Shown here: positions 44,786-53,933 of the stretch, in pieces
Numbering within the stretch: the first letter of the stretch is position 1
Layout of the letters: every line of letters begins with the position of its first letter
Notes under the pieces: model-generated
The model's database searches: none
What the model saw: only the letters and a program-made list of their open reading frames with translations
Told to the model about the DNA's origin: nothing
Assembly (NCBI RefSeq): GCF_001517975.1
Contig: NZ_KQ950182.1
Coordinates: forward strand, 344,169 to 408,168
Direction: 5' to 3'
Length of the DNA: 64,000 nt
Source: Thermobifida cellulosilytica TB100
Lineage (GTDB): Bacteria; Actinomycetota; Actinomycetes; Streptosporangiales; Streptosporangiaceae
Program-made: the position numbers and the translations under genes

Positions 44786-45353
44786 CGCGCCTCCCTCATC
44801 CGATCCGGCTCTCCGGGGCACACGCGCCTCTCATCCTGCCAGGCGGCATCCCGCAGACAGGGCCGGAACGGGAGATCCGTCCAGGTGGTACCGGAGTCGG
44901 TCGAGACGGGCGGGCCGGGAGGCCGGAAGACGCGCGACCGCGGGGAGCGCGGCCGGAGGCAGCCGGAACGGGGAAAATCGCGAATCGACCCACGCTTCTG
45001 CGTCAGGGGGGTAACATTCTGAAGCAGAGCACTCACCGAGCGTTGACTGTGGTGTTTGCGGGCCTCGCGGTACCGCAGGACGTTCGGGCGGTGACGCGGC
45101 CGTCCCCTGCGGCTGCGGCGGCCGTAGGAGTGCGTCCGGACTCGGGTGGGCGGGCATCCCGACATGTCCGCCCACCCGTTGCAGACGGGCCGCGTTCCGG
45201 CGTACCAGGGGGAGATGGAAAAAGGGGGGCACGTCGGGACGCGGCCTCCACCGGTACCGTCGGCGCCCGCCGACGGGGTCGAGGCTCCTGCCTGCGGAGC
45301 GGTGGACGCCGCTCCGCAGGCAGCGGGGCCCGGCCGCGCCCCGGTGGCGGCGC
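44786..45353. other. Non-coding region between pglX and rraA
   Basis: 568 bases. The left part is the pglX promoter/leader on the minus strand, the right part is the rraA 3' region with a strong terminator (45288-45323). Near 45000 there is a short A/T-richer stretch. Reading frames here run antisense to rraA or are Arg/Pro-rich noise; I see no gene. Confidence 0.5.
45288..45323 (-). terminator. Terminator downstream of rraA
   Basis: Perfect 15-bp stem with a six-base loop beginning 30 bases after the rraA stop codon. No U-tract. Confidence 0.65.
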
Positions 45354-45845
45354 TCAGCCCAGCGCCAGTTCCCGGTCGCTCACCACGATCCCGTCCTCGT
45401 CGCTGTACAGCCACGCCCCCGGCGTGAACACCACCTGGCCGAAGGCGACCGGGCCGTCGACCACGCCCGCGCCCGCCTTGGCGGACTTGCGGGGGTTAGA
45501 CCCCAGCGCCTTGATCCCCAGCGACAGCGTGGCCAGCTCGGCGACGTCGCGCACCGCGCCGTTGATCACCACGCCCGCCCAGCCGTTGCGCTCGGCGGCC
45601 CTGGCGATCATGTCGCCCATCAGCGCCGACCGCAGCGAGCCGCCGCCGTCCACCACCAGGACCCGGCCCTCGCCGGGCTGGTTGAGGACCTCCTTGACCA
45701 GGGCGTTGTCCTCGTGGCACTTGACGGTCCGGATCGGGCCGAAGAACGCCCGGACGCCGCCGAACTGGCGGAACTGGGTCTCACAACTGGCGAGTTCGTC
45801 ACCGTGGGCGTCGATCAGGTCGGCGGTGGTGAAGTCCGTGGGCAT
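45354..45845 (-). CDS. rraA: RraA family protein
   Basis: 163-residue trimeric-type protein of the RraA/HMG aldolase family: [29 protein letters not shown], the [22 protein letters not shown] loop, and [15 protein letters not shown] with the Asp-Arg pair. In E. coli RraA inhibits RNase E; many homologs are instead class II 4-hydroxy-4-methyl-2-oxoglutarate aldolases, and both carry these residues. Which applies is not decidable from sequence. Divergent from hemL. Confidence 0.88.
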   Translation of the reverse strand: MPTDFTTADLIDAHGDELASCETQFRQFGGVRAFFGPIRTVKCHEDNALVKEVLNQPGEGRVLVVDGGGSLRSALMGDMIARAAERNGWAGVVINGAVRDVAELATLSLGIKALGSNPRKSAKAGAGVVDGPVAFGQVVFTPGAWLYSDEDGIVVSDRELALG

Positions 45846-46010
45846 CGGTCGCTCCGTGGGTGTCGGTGGCGGGAACCGGGGCCCGTGCGGGGGCGCCCCG
45901 GGAGCGCGGACGCGCCCCAAGTTACCGACCGGTCCGCCACGGTCCGCGACCAGGGGGCGCGAACCGCGTCCCGGAACCGGGGCGGTGCCGACGGCTGACA
46001 GACTGGGCGT

Positions 46011-47303
46011 GTGGCTACTCAACAGACATCACGTGAGCTGTTCGAACGCGCCCGGGCCGTGATCCCCGGCGGGGTGAACTCCCCGGTCCGGGCCTTCAAG
46101 GCGGTCGGGGGCACGCCCCCGTTCATGGCGTCGGGCAGGGGCGCCTACCTCACCGACGTCGACGGGAACACCTATGTCGACCTCATCTGCTCGTGGGGGC
46201 CGCTGATCCTGGGCCACGCCCACCCGGCCGTCGTGGAGGCGCTGGCCCAGGCGGCGTCCCGGGGCACCTCCTACGGCGCGCCCACCGCCGCCGAGGTGGA
46301 GCTGGCGGAGGAGATCGCGGCGCGCACCCCGGTGGAGAAGGTGCGGCTGGTCAACTCCGGCACCGAGGCCACCATGTCCGCGATCCGGCTGGCCCGCGGC
46401 GCCACCGGCCGCAGCAAGGTGGTCAAGTTCGCCGGGAACTACCACGGCCACGTGGACGCGCTGCTGGCCGCCGCCGGGTCGGGGGTGGCCACCTTCGCCC
46501 TGCCCGACTCGCCCGGGGTCACCGGGGCCAGCGCGGCCGACACCATCGTGCTGCCCTACAACGACGTGGCCGCCGTCGAGGCGGCCTTCGCCGAGTCCGG
46601 GGACGACATCGCCTGCGTCATCGCCGAGGCGTGCCCCGCCAACATGGGCGTGGTGCCCCCGCGCGACGGCTTCAACGCCAAGCTGCGGGAGATCACCGCC
46701 CGGCACGGCGCGCTGCTCATCCTGGACGAGGTCCTCACCGGCTTCCGGGTGAGCCCGTCGGGCTGGTTCGGGCTGGAGGGCGTCACCCCCGACCTGATGA
46801 CCTTCGGCAAGGTCATGGGCGGCGGGCTGCCCGCGGCCGCGTTCGGCGGCCGGGCCGACCTCATGGACCAGCTCAGCCCGAGCGGCCCCGTCTACCAGGC
46901 GGGCACGCTGTCGGGCAACCCGCTGGCCACCGCCGCCGGACTGGCCACGCTGCGCAACGCCACGCCCGAGGTCTACGCGCACATCGACGCCGCCGCCGCG
47001 CGGGTCTCCGCGGCCGTGGGCGAGGCGCTGTCCGCCGAGGGCGTGCCGCACCGCATCCAGCACGGCGGCAACCTGTTCACGGTGTTCTTCACCGACGAGG
47101 AGGTCGTCGACTTCGACGGCGCCCGCGCCCAGAACACCGCCCGGTACGCGGCGTTCTTCACCGCGATGCTGGAGCAGGGCGTCTACCTGCCGCCCGCGGC
47201 GTTCGAGGCGTGGTTCTTCTCGGCCGCGCACGACGACGCCGCCCTGGACCGGATCGTCTCCGCCCTGCCCGCCGCGGCCAAGGCCGCGGCCCAGGCGGCC
47301 TAG
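46011..47303 (+). CDS. hemL: Glutamate-1-semialdehyde 2,1-aminomutase
   Basis: PLP enzyme converting glutamate-1-semialdehyde to 5-aminolevulinate, following HemA. 430 residues. PLP Lys in [19 protein letters not shown]; also [40 protein letters not shown] and [22 protein letters not shown] start at 46011 fixed by the family N-terminus ([19 protein letters not shown]); no Shine-Dalgarno sequence is evident. Physically separate from the rex-hemACDB cluster by about 6 kb. Confidence 0.96.
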   Translation: MATQQTSRELFERARAVIPGGVNSPVRAFKAVGGTPPFMASGRGAYLTDVDGNTYVDLICSWGPLILGHAHPAVVEALAQAASRGTSYGAPTAAEVELAEEIAARTPVEKVRLVNSGTEATMSAIRLARGATGRSKVVKFAGNYHGHVDALLAAAGSGVATFALPDSPGVTGASAADTIVLPYNDVAAVEAAFAESGDDIACVIAEACPANMGVVPPRDGFNAKLREITARHGALLILDEVLTGFRVSPSGWFGLEGVTPDLMTFGKVMGGGLPAAAFGGRADLMDQLSPSGPVYQAGTLSGNPLATAAGLATLRNATPEVYAHIDAAAARVSAAVGEALSAEGVPHRIQHGGNLFTVFFTDEEVVDFDGARAQNTARYAAFFTAMLEQGVYLPPAAFEAWFFSAAHDDAALDRIVSALPAAAKAAAQAA

Positions 47304-47306
47304 CCG

Positions 47307-47340
47307 GGGCGGCTCCGGGCTCCGGCCCGGGGCCGCCCCC
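47307..47340 (+). terminator. Terminator after hemL
   Basis: GGGGCGGC/GCCGCCCC outer stem and CCGGGC/GCCCGG inner stem, separated by one mismatch, four bases after the hemL stop. No U-tract. Confidence 0.6.
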
Positions 47341-47375
47341 GCGCACACGCAGCCGGGCTACGGATTTCGCTGGCC

Positions 47376-47400
47376 CATCGTTAAAGAGATCTTTACGATG
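47376..47400. promoter_or_regulatory. Dyad overlapping the LysR gene promoter
   Basis: CATCGTTAAAGA and TCTTTACGATG form an inverted repeat with one extra T. The TACGAT at 47394-47399 has the -10 form TANNNT and lies six bases before the GTG start, so the transcript is probably leaderless and the dyad sits on its promoter. Likely autoregulatory site. Confidence 0.55.
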
Positions 47401-47405
47401 GGATA

Positions 47406-48350
47406 GTGCTTGATCTCGACCGATTAAGAGCGCTGCACGCGATCGCCGAGTACGGCTCGGTGAGTGCGGCGGCCGAGGTACTGGGCATCACCACCTCCGC
47501 GGTCTCCCAGCAGATCGCCAAGCTGGAACGGGAGACCTCCTGCCGGCTTCTGGAGCGCAGCGGGCGCGGGGTCCGGCTCACCGACGTGGCGCTGCTGCTG
47601 GCCGGGCACGCCGAGCGCATCCTCAGCCTGGTCGCCGAGGCCGAGGCCGACCTGGAGGCCAAGCGCGGCAGCGTCGTGGGCAAGCTCAAGATCGCCTCCT
47701 TCGCCACCGCCTCGCGCGGGCTCATGCCGCAGATGCTGCGCCGGGTCGCCCAGGAGCACTCCCAGCTCACCGTGGAACTGCACGAACGCGACCCCAAGGC
47801 CGCACTGCCGCAGGTCCTGCGCGGAGAGTTCGACCTCGCCGTCGTGCACGACTGGCGGGGGTCGCCGCTGTCCTTCCCCGCCGGGCTGGAGAAGCTCCAC
47901 CTCATGGACGACCCGGCGGAGATCGCGCTGCCGAGCACGCACCCGCTGGCGGGCCGCGAGGCGCTGTCCCTCACCGAACTGGCCGACGAGGAGTGGGTGG
48001 GCGCCCCGCCGACCGACATCTGCCACGCCTGGCTCTGCCACACGCTGCGGTCCCACGGGATGGAGCCCTGCATCGTGCACTTCTCCCAGGAGTACTCCAC
48101 CCAACTGGCCCTGGTCGCCGAGGGCCACGGCATCGCGGTGCTGCCGCGGCTCGGCAGGGGGCCCCTTCCCCCGGGAGTGGCGGCGGTCCCGGTCCGGCCC
48201 CGCCTGGAGCGCCACCTCTACCTGGTGTGGCGCTGCGAGTCGCGCCACCGCCCGGCTGTGCAGGCCGTGGTGCGGGCGCTGCAAGAGGCGGTCGATACGG
48301 TGGGGGATACGCGGAAGGTCCACCTCCGCCCCGGTTCTGTCACGGTGTGA
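47406..48350 (+). CDS. LysR-family transcriptional regulator
   Basis: 314 residues. N-terminal HTH (LRALHAIAEYGSVSAAAEVLGITTSAVSQQIAKLE) and a periplasmic-binding-like effector domain (GKLKIASFATASRGLMPQML, HERDPKAALPQVLRGEFDLAVV). Target genes unknown: the next gene, a histidine phosphatase, follows 43 bp downstream and could be co-transcribed. GTG start at 47406 appears leaderless. Confidence 0.9.
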   Translation: MLDLDRLRALHAIAEYGSVSAAAEVLGITTSAVSQQIAKLERETSCRLLERSGRGVRLTDVALLLAGHAERILSLVAEAEADLEAKRGSVVGKLKIASFATASRGLMPQMLRRVAQEHSQLTVELHERDPKAALPQVLRGEFDLAVVHDWRGSPLSFPAGLEKLHLMDDPAEIALPSTHPLAGREALSLTELADEEWVGAPPTDICHAWLCHTLRSHGMEPCIVHFSQEYSTQLALVAEGHGIAVLPRLGRGPLPPGVAAVPVRPRLERHLYLVWRCESRHRPAVQAVVRALQEAVDTVGDTRKVHLRPGSVTV

Positions 48351-48393
48351 ACCGGGCCAGGCACGAACCCCGAAGGAAAGCGGTCCCGCCGTC

Positions 48394-49029
48394 ATGTCCA
48401 CGACCACCGTCATCCACCTGCTGCGCCACGGCGAGGTGCACAACCCCGAAGGGATCCTCTACGGGCGGCTGCCCGACTTCCACCTCAGCGAGCGGGGGCG
48501 CAAGATGGCCGAGCTCGCGGCGGAGTGGTTCTCCGGACGTGACGTCGCGGCGCTGTACTCCTCCCCGCTGGAGCGGGCCCAGGAGACCGCCGAGCCGGTC
48601 GCCGCCGAGTTCGGCCTCCAGATCCAACTGGACGAGCGGCTGGTGGAGGCGGCCAACCACTTCCAGGGCAGGCCCTTCACCTCCCGTTCGATCGCCGACC
48701 CGCGCACCTGGAGCAGGCTGTACAACCCGTTCCAGCCCTCCTGGGGCGAGCCCTACCGCGCGATCGTGCGGCGCATGAGCGAGGTGATCCGCCACGTGCG
48801 CAAGGTGGCGTGGGGGCGGGAGGCGGTGTGCGTCAGCCACCAGCTTCCGATCTGGATCATCAGACGCGCCGCCGAACGGCAGCGCCTGTGGCACCGGCCG
48901 GACCGGCGCCAGTGCAACCTGGCCAGCGTCACCTCGCTGATCTTCAGGGACGAGCAGTTGGTCGAGATCTCCTACGCCGAACCCGCGGCCTCCCTGTACC
49001 CCGGAAGCTCCCCGGTGCCGGGAGCCTGA
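48394..49029 (+). CDS. Histidine phosphatase (phosphoglycerate mutase) family protein
   Basis: 211-residue phosphatase of the RHG branch: the catalytic LLRHGEVHNPEGILYGRLPDFHLSERG with its His, the YSSPLERAQETAEPVA arginine block, and the second His in VCVSHQLPIWIIRR. Long insert between them suggests a specific, unknown phosphomonoester. ATG at 48394; weak upstream GAAGGAAAG Shine-Dalgarno sequence. Follows the LysR gene. Confidence 0.88.
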   Translation: MSTTTVIHLLRHGEVHNPEGILYGRLPDFHLSERGRKMAELAAEWFSGRDVAALYSSPLERAQETAEPVAAEFGLQIQLDERLVEAANHFQGRPFTSRSIADPRTWSRLYNPFQPSWGEPYRAIVRRMSEVIRHVRKVAWGREAVCVSHQLPIWIIRRAAERQRLWHRPDRRQCNLASVTSLIFRDEQLVEISYAEPAASLYPGSSPVPGA

Positions 49030-49252
49030 GCCCCGGCGCGGCGGGGCCGCAGGCGCCGCCACTGCGTTCGTCCCGCGGCCGGAGAGGGTACCCTAGCTTG
49101 TTGGGCACCGCCTCGGTCGGGGCGGCTCGCCCGGGTGCCGGGCCGCACGCCATGTGTCGCCCCACCTGCCCAGACGGCGGGCCGGTCCCCTGTCCAGTGT
49201 CGCGTCGTCGTGTTTTTCTCCACTGACACATCTGTGCAACCGAGGTGATCCT

Positions 49253-49351
49253 ATGGGTTCGGTGATCAAGAAGCGCCGCAAGCGCATGGCCAAGAAGAAG
49301 CACCGCAAGCTGCTGAAGAAGACCCGCATCGCGCGCCGCAACAAGAAGTAG
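49253..49351 (+). CDS. Small ribosomal protein bS22 (AURKAIP1/COX24 domain)
   Basis: 32-residue, extremely basic peptide ([20 protein letters not shown], then [12 protein letters not shown]). This matches the actinobacterial bS22 found on the 30S subunit of mycobacteria, related to the mitochondrial AURKAIP1/COX24 domain. ATG at 49253 follows GAGGTGATCCT. The longer upstream frame is not used. Confidence 0.92.
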   Translation: MGSVIKKRRKRMAKKKHRKLLKKTRIARRNKK

Positions 49352-49470
49352 GCTTGCCTCTCCGCGGACGTTCCGCGAGACCCAGCCCCCCAAGCGCAGG
49401 TGCGGCGGCTGCGGGCGACGCGGACAAGGACCTCTCTCCCGCAGCTTCCGCCCGTCGAAGGAGTGTCGAC

Positions 49471-50454
49471 ATGGCCCGCGTCGTGCTCGTCACCGGGGTC
49501 TCCGACTACCTGGGAGCCAGAGTCGCCGCCGCCCTGCAGGACCATCCCGAGGTCGAACGGGTCATCGGCGTCGACTCGACGGCCCCCGAGCACTCACTGG
49601 GGCGGGCCGAGTTCGTCCGGACCGACCTGCGCGACGGCAGCGTCGCCGCGGCGGTACGGGACTCGGGGGCCGACACCGTCCTGCACCTCCGGCTGGCCGT
49701 GGCGGACGGCCGGGGCCGGGAGGCGGAGAACGGCGTCCTGGGCACCATGCAGGTGCTGGCGGCCTGCCAGCGGTCCAGCACCGTGCGGCGGCTGGTCGTG
49801 CGCTCCACCGCCGCGGTCCACAGTTGCGTGCCCGAGGACCCTCCGGCGGGAGCGGTCCCGGCCCGCAGCCGCAGGGCGGCGCGGGCCCGGCTGAGAGAGG
49901 TCACCGAGGCCGCCAAGGCCGAGCGCTACGTGCGCGGCCTCGCCCGCCGCCGCCCCGACCTGTCCATCGCGGTGCTGCGCTTGACCGACCTGATGGGGCC
50001 GTCGGTGGAGTCCCCCTTCACCCAGTACCTGGAGCGGCGTCTGGTGCCGGTGCTGCGCGGCCACGACCCGCGGCTACAGTTCCTCCACGAGGACGACGGC
50101 GTCGAGGTCATCCGCCGCATGGCGCTCGTCGACCGCGCGGGGGTCTTCGACGTGGCCGCCCCCGGGGCGATCCCGCTGTCGCAGTGCCTGCGCCGGACCG
50201 GCCGCTCCGTGGCGCTGCCGATGCCCGAGTCGGGGCTGCGCGTGCTCGGCAGCCTGGCAGGCCGCAGGAAGCTCGACTACTCCCCGGAGCGGCTGCGGCA
50301 GTGGGGGACTCCCCGCCCCCTGGACTGCGCCGAGGTGCAGCGGGCGCTCGGCTGGTCGCCGACCTACACCTCCCAGGAGGCGTTCGACAGCTACGTGGCC
50401 GGGTGCGCCGTGTCGTCGCCGCGGCGGCGCCGCCGTCCGCAGCGCAGCGCCTGA
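49471..50454 (+). CDS. NAD-dependent epimerase/dehydratase family protein
   Basis: 327-residue Rossmann-fold protein of the extended SDR type: VVLVTGVSDYLGARVAAALQ (dinucleotide loop, with TGVSDYLG instead of TGGxGxxG), then DLRDGSVAAAV and VRRLVVRSTAAV. The canonical catalytic YxxxK is not evident (the region is RLREVTEAAKAERYV), so it may be a non-catalytic or divergent member. Arg-rich tail. ATG at 49471 after GGAG. Follows bS22, as in other actinobacteria. Confidence 0.8.
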   Translation: MARVVLVTGVSDYLGARVAAALQDHPEVERVIGVDSTAPEHSLGRAEFVRTDLRDGSVAAAVRDSGADTVLHLRLAVADGRGREAENGVLGTMQVLAACQRSSTVRRLVVRSTAAVHSCVPEDPPAGAVPARSRRAARARLREVTEAAKAERYVRGLARRRPDLSIAVLRLTDLMGPSVESPFTQYLERRLVPVLRGHDPRLQFLHEDDGVEVIRRMALVDRAGVFDVAAPGAIPLSQCLRRTGRSVALPMPESGLRVLGSLAGRRKLDYSPERLRQWGTPRPLDCAEVQRALGWSPTYTSQEAFDSYVAGCAVSSPRRRRRPQRSA

Positions 50455-50471
50455 GCCGCGCAACCGGCCCT

Positions 50472-50492
50472 GCGCGGGCGGCGTGCCCGCGC
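50472..50492. terminator. Hairpin between convergent epimerase and HAD genes
   Basis: GCGCGGGC and GCCCGCGC with a five-base loop in the 44-bp gap between convergent genes. Confidence 0.5.
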
Positions 50493-50498
50493 CCCGCT

Positions 50499-51395
50499 TC
50501 ACAGGCGCCTACGGCGCCGCAGCACCCCCACCAGGACCCCGCCGGCCACCGCACCGGCCACGGCGGAGGGCAGCCCCACGGTCAGCGCGGTGCGGTGCTT
50601 GCGGAAGTCGTGCACCGGCCAGCCGTGCGCGTGCGCGTGCCGCTGTAGTTCGTCGTCGGGGTTGACCGCGTTGGGGTTGCCCACCAGGGACAGCAGCGGC
50701 AGGTCGTTGTAGGAGTCGCTGTAGGCGGTGCACCGGGAGAGGTCGAGCCCCTCCTCCTCCGCGAGCACGCGGACCGCCTCGGCCTTGGCCGGACCGTGCA
50801 GCAGATCGCCCACCAGGCGTCCCGTGTACACCCCGTCCACCGACTCGGCGACCGTGCCCAGCGCGCCGGTGAGGCCCAGGCGGCGCTTGATGATGTCGGC
50901 GAGCTCCACCGGGGTCGCGGTGACCAGCCAGACCCGCTGCCCGGCGTCGAGGTGGCGCCGGACCAGCCGCCGGGCGCCCTCCCAGATGCGGTCGGCCATG
51001 GTCTCGTCGTAGATCTCCTCGCACAGCGCGACGAGGTCGGAGACCTTGTGCCCGGCCACGAACGCCAGGGCGGCCTCGCGCGCGGCGTTGATGTGGTGGT
51101 GCCGCTCCAGCCCGCTGATCCGGAAGAGGATCTGCCCCCAGCCGAAGCGGATGAGGTCACGGGTGGTGAACAGGTTGCGCGCGGCCAGCCCGCGCGCGAA
51201 GTGGTAGATGGAGGCACCGCGCATGAGCGTGTTGTCGACGTCGAAGAAGGCGGCGCTGCGGCTGGGATCGCCGGAGCGCTGTTGGGGGGCGTGCGCGTCC
51301 GCCGGGTGGGAGGGGGCGTTGGCGGCTGCCGTGACGGAGGCCGCTCCGGTGAGCGCGGTGCGGCCGTGGTCACGGTCTTGGAGACGGCTCCACAT
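50499..51395 (-). CDS. HAD-IB family phosphatase
   Basis: 298-residue HAD hydrolase of the SerB-like IB subclass: motif [16 protein letters not shown], motif [12 protein letters not shown], motif III Lys in GPAKAEAV, motif [14 protein letters not shown]. The C-terminal [20 protein letters not shown] is a membrane segment followed by RRRRR, so the enzyme is membrane-tethered. The substrate is unknown. ATG at 51395 is my choice; an upstream GTG-type extension to 51506 exists. Divergent from the membrane/ABM gene. Confidence 0.85.
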   Translation of the reverse strand: MWSRLQDRDHGRTALTGAASVTAAANAPSHPADAHAPQQRSGDPSRSAAFFDVDNTLMRGASIYHFARGLAARNLFTTRDLIRFGWGQILFRISGLERHHHINAAREAALAFVAGHKVSDLVALCEEIYDETMADRIWEGARRLVRRHLDAGQRVWLVTATPVELADIIKRRLGLTGALGTVAESVDGVYTGRLVGDLLHGPAKAEAVRVLAEEEGLDLSRCTAYSDSYNDLPLLSLVGNPNAVNPDDELQRHAHAHGWPVHDFRKHRTALTVGLPSAVAGAVAGGVLVGVLRRRRRL

Positions 51396-51580
51396 GGGAA
51401 CGAGCCTACGGCCCGTGACGGCACGGGGGTCCCCTCTGAGGAACCCGAAGCCGAGGTGAGTGAGGTAAGTCACATATACCTGTCGAATGTGGTCCTTATG
51501 TCGCAATGATCACCCTGTTGGGGGATCGGCTTCATGCCCGAAGGCGCGTTCCGTCCGGAAAGTGCAGCATCATTGTCGAG

Positions 51581-52789
51581 ATGGTCGAAGTAGGACTTGC
51601 AGTCGTCTGCGCCCTGGTGGCCTGGAGCGCCGCCGCGGCGCTCGGCGCGCGTGCGTACCGCTACCCGGGCTTCGCCGTCATCGTCTGGGTGGGGTCCGCG
51701 GCGGCCGCCGTGATCGCGCTCAGCGCGGCTTTCCCGGCGTCGCTCCTGGACTTCTCCGAAACCACGTTCCGGCTCTTCCAGATCGGTGTCGGCCTGCTGG
51801 GGCCGCTGCTGCTGGGCTGGGGCGCCGTCGAGTACGCGGTGGAGTCCCCGCGGGGGCGCTTTGGCACCCGCCTGGTGGTCACCACGCTGACCATCGTCCC
51901 CCTGGTGATCCTCACCATGGACCGGCTGCGCGGGCGCTACGACACCGACTACCCGGCCGCCTCCGAGCACTACGACGTCATCCCGATGGCCGTCCTGGCC
52001 CTCGTGCACGTGTTCGTCCTGGTGGCAGTGGTCTGGGGGGCGGCCGCAGCCGGGCTGCGCATGTCCCGGAGACCGGAGCAGAGCCGCCACGAGCTGGGCG
52101 TGCTCGGGCTGGTGGGGCTCGCGGCCCTGCTGGAGATCCTGGTCAGCAGGTTCGGCCTGGGCACCCTCGGCCAGTTCATGATGCTCGGGGCGGTGGCCTC
52201 GCTGTGGGTCGCAGTGGTCAGGGCGAGCGCGCCCCCGCGCCGCGGCGGGCGGCGCCGGGGGAGGGGCCGCGACGACGAGGACGACTTCTTCGACGACGAT
52301 CTCGACGAGGACGAAGACGAGGAGGAGCCGGTGCGGCGCAGACGGCGCAGGGGCGACCACGACGACTTCGACGAGGAACCGGTACGGCGTCGGCGGCGCA
52401 GGGGCAGCCGCGACGACTACGACGAGGAGCCGGAGCCTCCGGCGCGCAGGCCCTCCCGGGTGCAGGGCATCATCACCATCTACACGCTCAAGGAGGGGCA
52501 CGAGGACCTCTTCGACGAGTGCGTGGAGGAGGTGGTCGACGAGGTCTCCCGCCGGGAGCCCGACACCCTCCTGTACGCCTGCCACACCGTGCCCAGCTCC
52601 CCGCAGCAGCGCATCGTCTACGCGATCTACCGCGACCGGCTGGCCTACGAGGAGCACGAGCAGCAGCCGCACATGATCGACTTCATGCGGCGCTCCGTCC
52701 GGCACGTCGTGGCCACCAACGTCATCGAGCTCTCCCTGGCCGGAGCGGCCGCGGCCGACGCCCTGCCCGACATGCTGATGCCGAGGTGA
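51581..52789 (+). CDS. Membrane protein fused to an ABM-like domain
   Basis: 402 residues from ATG 51581 (an upstream ATG at 51506 is in frame). Residues 1-215 contain about six membrane helices. Then an intracellular linker of about 90 residues that alternates acidic runs with Arg blocks; the unit EEPVRRRRRRG occurs at least twice. The last 100 residues (QGIITIYTLKEGHEDLFDECVEEVVDEVSRREPDTLLYACH) are a dimeric alpha/beta-barrel, antibiotic-biosynthesis-monooxygenase type. Such domains often bind haem or quinones; here the partner is unknown. Function not assigned. Confidence 0.75.
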   Translation: MVEVGLAVVCALVAWSAAAALGARAYRYPGFAVIVWVGSAAAAVIALSAAFPASLLDFSETTFRLFQIGVGLLGPLLLGWGAVEYAVESPRGRFGTRLVVTTLTIVPLVILTMDRLRGRYDTDYPAASEHYDVIPMAVLALVHVFVLVAVVWGAAAAGLRMSRRPEQSRHELGVLGLVGLAALLEILVSRFGLGTLGQFMMLGAVASLWVAVVRASAPPRRGGRRRGRGRDDEDDFFDDDLDEDEDEEEPVRRRRRRGDHDDFDEEPVRRRRRRGSRDDYDEEPEPPARRPSRVQGIITIYTLKEGHEDLFDECVEEVVDEVSRREPDTLLYACHTVPSSPQQRIVYAIYRDRLAYEEHEQQPHMIDFMRRSVRHVVATNVIELSLAGAAAADALPDMLMPR

Positions 52790-52959
52790 CGCCGGCCCGC
52801 CCACGAGCCCGCGGTGGAAAGTTCCTCAGAGTTCACTGGGATACCGCACCGCACACCCGGATCAATCGGACGATTGCAGTAATCTCCTAGCGATACCCGC
52901 GTTCGGTGCGTCTCAAGCGCGGCGCGGCTCGCCGACCTACGGAGTGTGCTGGAAGCCCG

Positions 52960-53646
52960 ATGAGAAAAGTCCTCGTCCTCCTGATTTTCCTCCTGGTTCT
53001 GCTGGTGGCCGCCGACAGGGGAGCGCACTACGCGGCGGAGAGCGAGATCGCCAAGCGGATCTCCCAGCAGTACGACATGGCCTCCGAACCGGAGGTCACC
53101 ATCGGTGGCTTCCCCTTCCTCCACCAGGCCATCGGCGGCGAGTACCAGGAGATCCACGTGGTCACCGGTGCCATGACCGTCGAGGAGGTGCAGGTCGACC
53201 GGGTCGACGTGACGCTGACCGACGTCCGCGCGCCCTTCTCCGACCTGCTGACGGAGCCCAACGTGGTGGCCGGAGGGGTCGAGGGCACGGTGCTGCTGCC
53301 CTACAGCGAATTGCAGAAGCGGCTGCCCGAGGGCGTGGTCATCGAAGCCGCGAACGGTGCGCCCCGCATGTCCGGCGACCTCGCCTACCAGGGCTTCAGC
53401 GCCTCCCTCTCCAGCGGCTTCACGATCGAGGTGGACGGCGACGAGCTCACCGTCACCCCCCAGGACATCGAGCTGGGCGAGGACCTGGTGCCGACGAGCG
53501 TGGTGGAGAGCATGCTCACGCTCACCATGAAGCTGCCCCGCCTCCCCTTCGACCTCGAGGTGACCGACGTCGAGCTGCTGCCCAACGGCATCCAGGCGAC
53601 CGCGGTCGGCAGCAACGTGCAGATCGTCGGCTCCGCCGACAAGTAG
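52960..53646 (+). CDS. DUF2993 (LmeA-like) protein
   Basis: 228 residues. N-terminal membrane anchor or signal (KVLVLLIFLLVLLVAADRGA), then the DUF2993 fold: IAKRISQQYDMASEPEVTIGGFPFLHQAIGGEYQEIHVV, VDVTLTDVRAPFSDLL, and TVTPQDIELG. Mycobacterial LmeA of this family binds phospholipids and helps mannan elongation; a lipid-binding periplasmic role is inferred. Strong terminator directly after. Confidence 0.85.
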   Translation: MRKVLVLLIFLLVLLVAADRGAHYAAESEIAKRISQQYDMASEPEVTIGGFPFLHQAIGGEYQEIHVVTGAMTVEEVQVDRVDVTLTDVRAPFSDLLTEPNVVAGGVEGTVLLPYSELQKRLPEGVVIEAANGAPRMSGDLAYQGFSASLSSGFTIEVDGDELTVTPQDIELGEDLVPTSVVESMLTLTMKLPRLPFDLEVTDVELLPNGIQATAVGSNVQIVGSADK

Positions 53647-53656
53647 GCCCCCGCAG

Positions 53657-53689
53657 GCCGCCCCGCCGGACCGGCGGGGCGGCTTTTTT
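53657..53689 (+). terminator. Rho-independent terminator after the DUF2993 gene
   Basis: 13-bp perfect GC stem (GCCGCCCCGCCGG and its complement, one base between) followed by six T at 53684-53689. Textbook form, 10 bases after the stop. Confidence 0.92.
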
Positions 53690-53711
53690 CATGCTGTGAA
53701 CCAAGCCACCC

Positions 53712-53740
53712 GTGACATCCGAAGAATGAGCACGTAACAT
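53712..53740 (+). promoter_or_regulatory. Promoter of the cysteine leader peptide/sulfurtransferase operon
   Basis: GTGACA at 53712-53717 and TAACAT at 53735-53740 with 17-base spacing fit a vegetative promoter. GTG of the leader peptide lies seven bases after the -10 box, so transcription probably starts at the GTG itself. Confidence 0.7.
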
Positions 53741-53747
53741 CTTCTCC

Positions 53748-53837
53748 GTGACTCTCCTGACAGACGCGCTTTTGACGAAGCGACGCGCCGTCGACTTCTG
53801 CCGTGTCGCCACGGCGCTCTGTCACGCTGCCCGTTAG
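53748..53837 (+). CDS. Cysteine leader peptide (probably leaderless)
   Basis: 29-residue peptide with the family pattern LLTKRRAVDFCRVATALC followed by HAAR, as in the short putative leader peptides found ahead of sulfur genes in actinobacteria. Two Cys codons lie in its second half. In mycobacteria similar Cys-containing leaderless peptides act as cysteine-responsive attenuators, so here it probably controls the sulfurtransferase/DUF1416 operon that starts 240 bases downstream. Confidence 0.78.
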   Translation: MTLLTDALLTKRRAVDFCRVATALCHAAR

Positions 53838-53902
53838 AGCGATCCCGCTCACGGAAGTGCGGCTGTTTCTGCGCCGCAACCCTCCTCACGCGCCATACGA
53901 AC

Positions 53903-53933
53903 GGAACTCCCGCACCCCTCCGGGGCGAGTTCC
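53903..53933 (+). promoter_or_regulatory. Candidate attenuator stem-loop
   Basis: GGAACTC pairs with GAGTTCC, and inside it CCCC with GGGG. It lies 65 bases after the leader peptide stop, where an attenuation structure would be expected. No U-tract. Confidence 0.45.

Noticed and set aside
41237-45022. Very long plus-strand open frame opposite pglX
   Set aside because: Antisense frame of pglX produced by GC-rich third positions; no domain is recognisable.
45043-46062. Long plus-strand frame across the pglX-rraA gap and rraA
   Set aside because: Antisense to rraA, with Ser/Arg/Pro-rich composition and no Shine-Dalgarno sequence; shadow frame.
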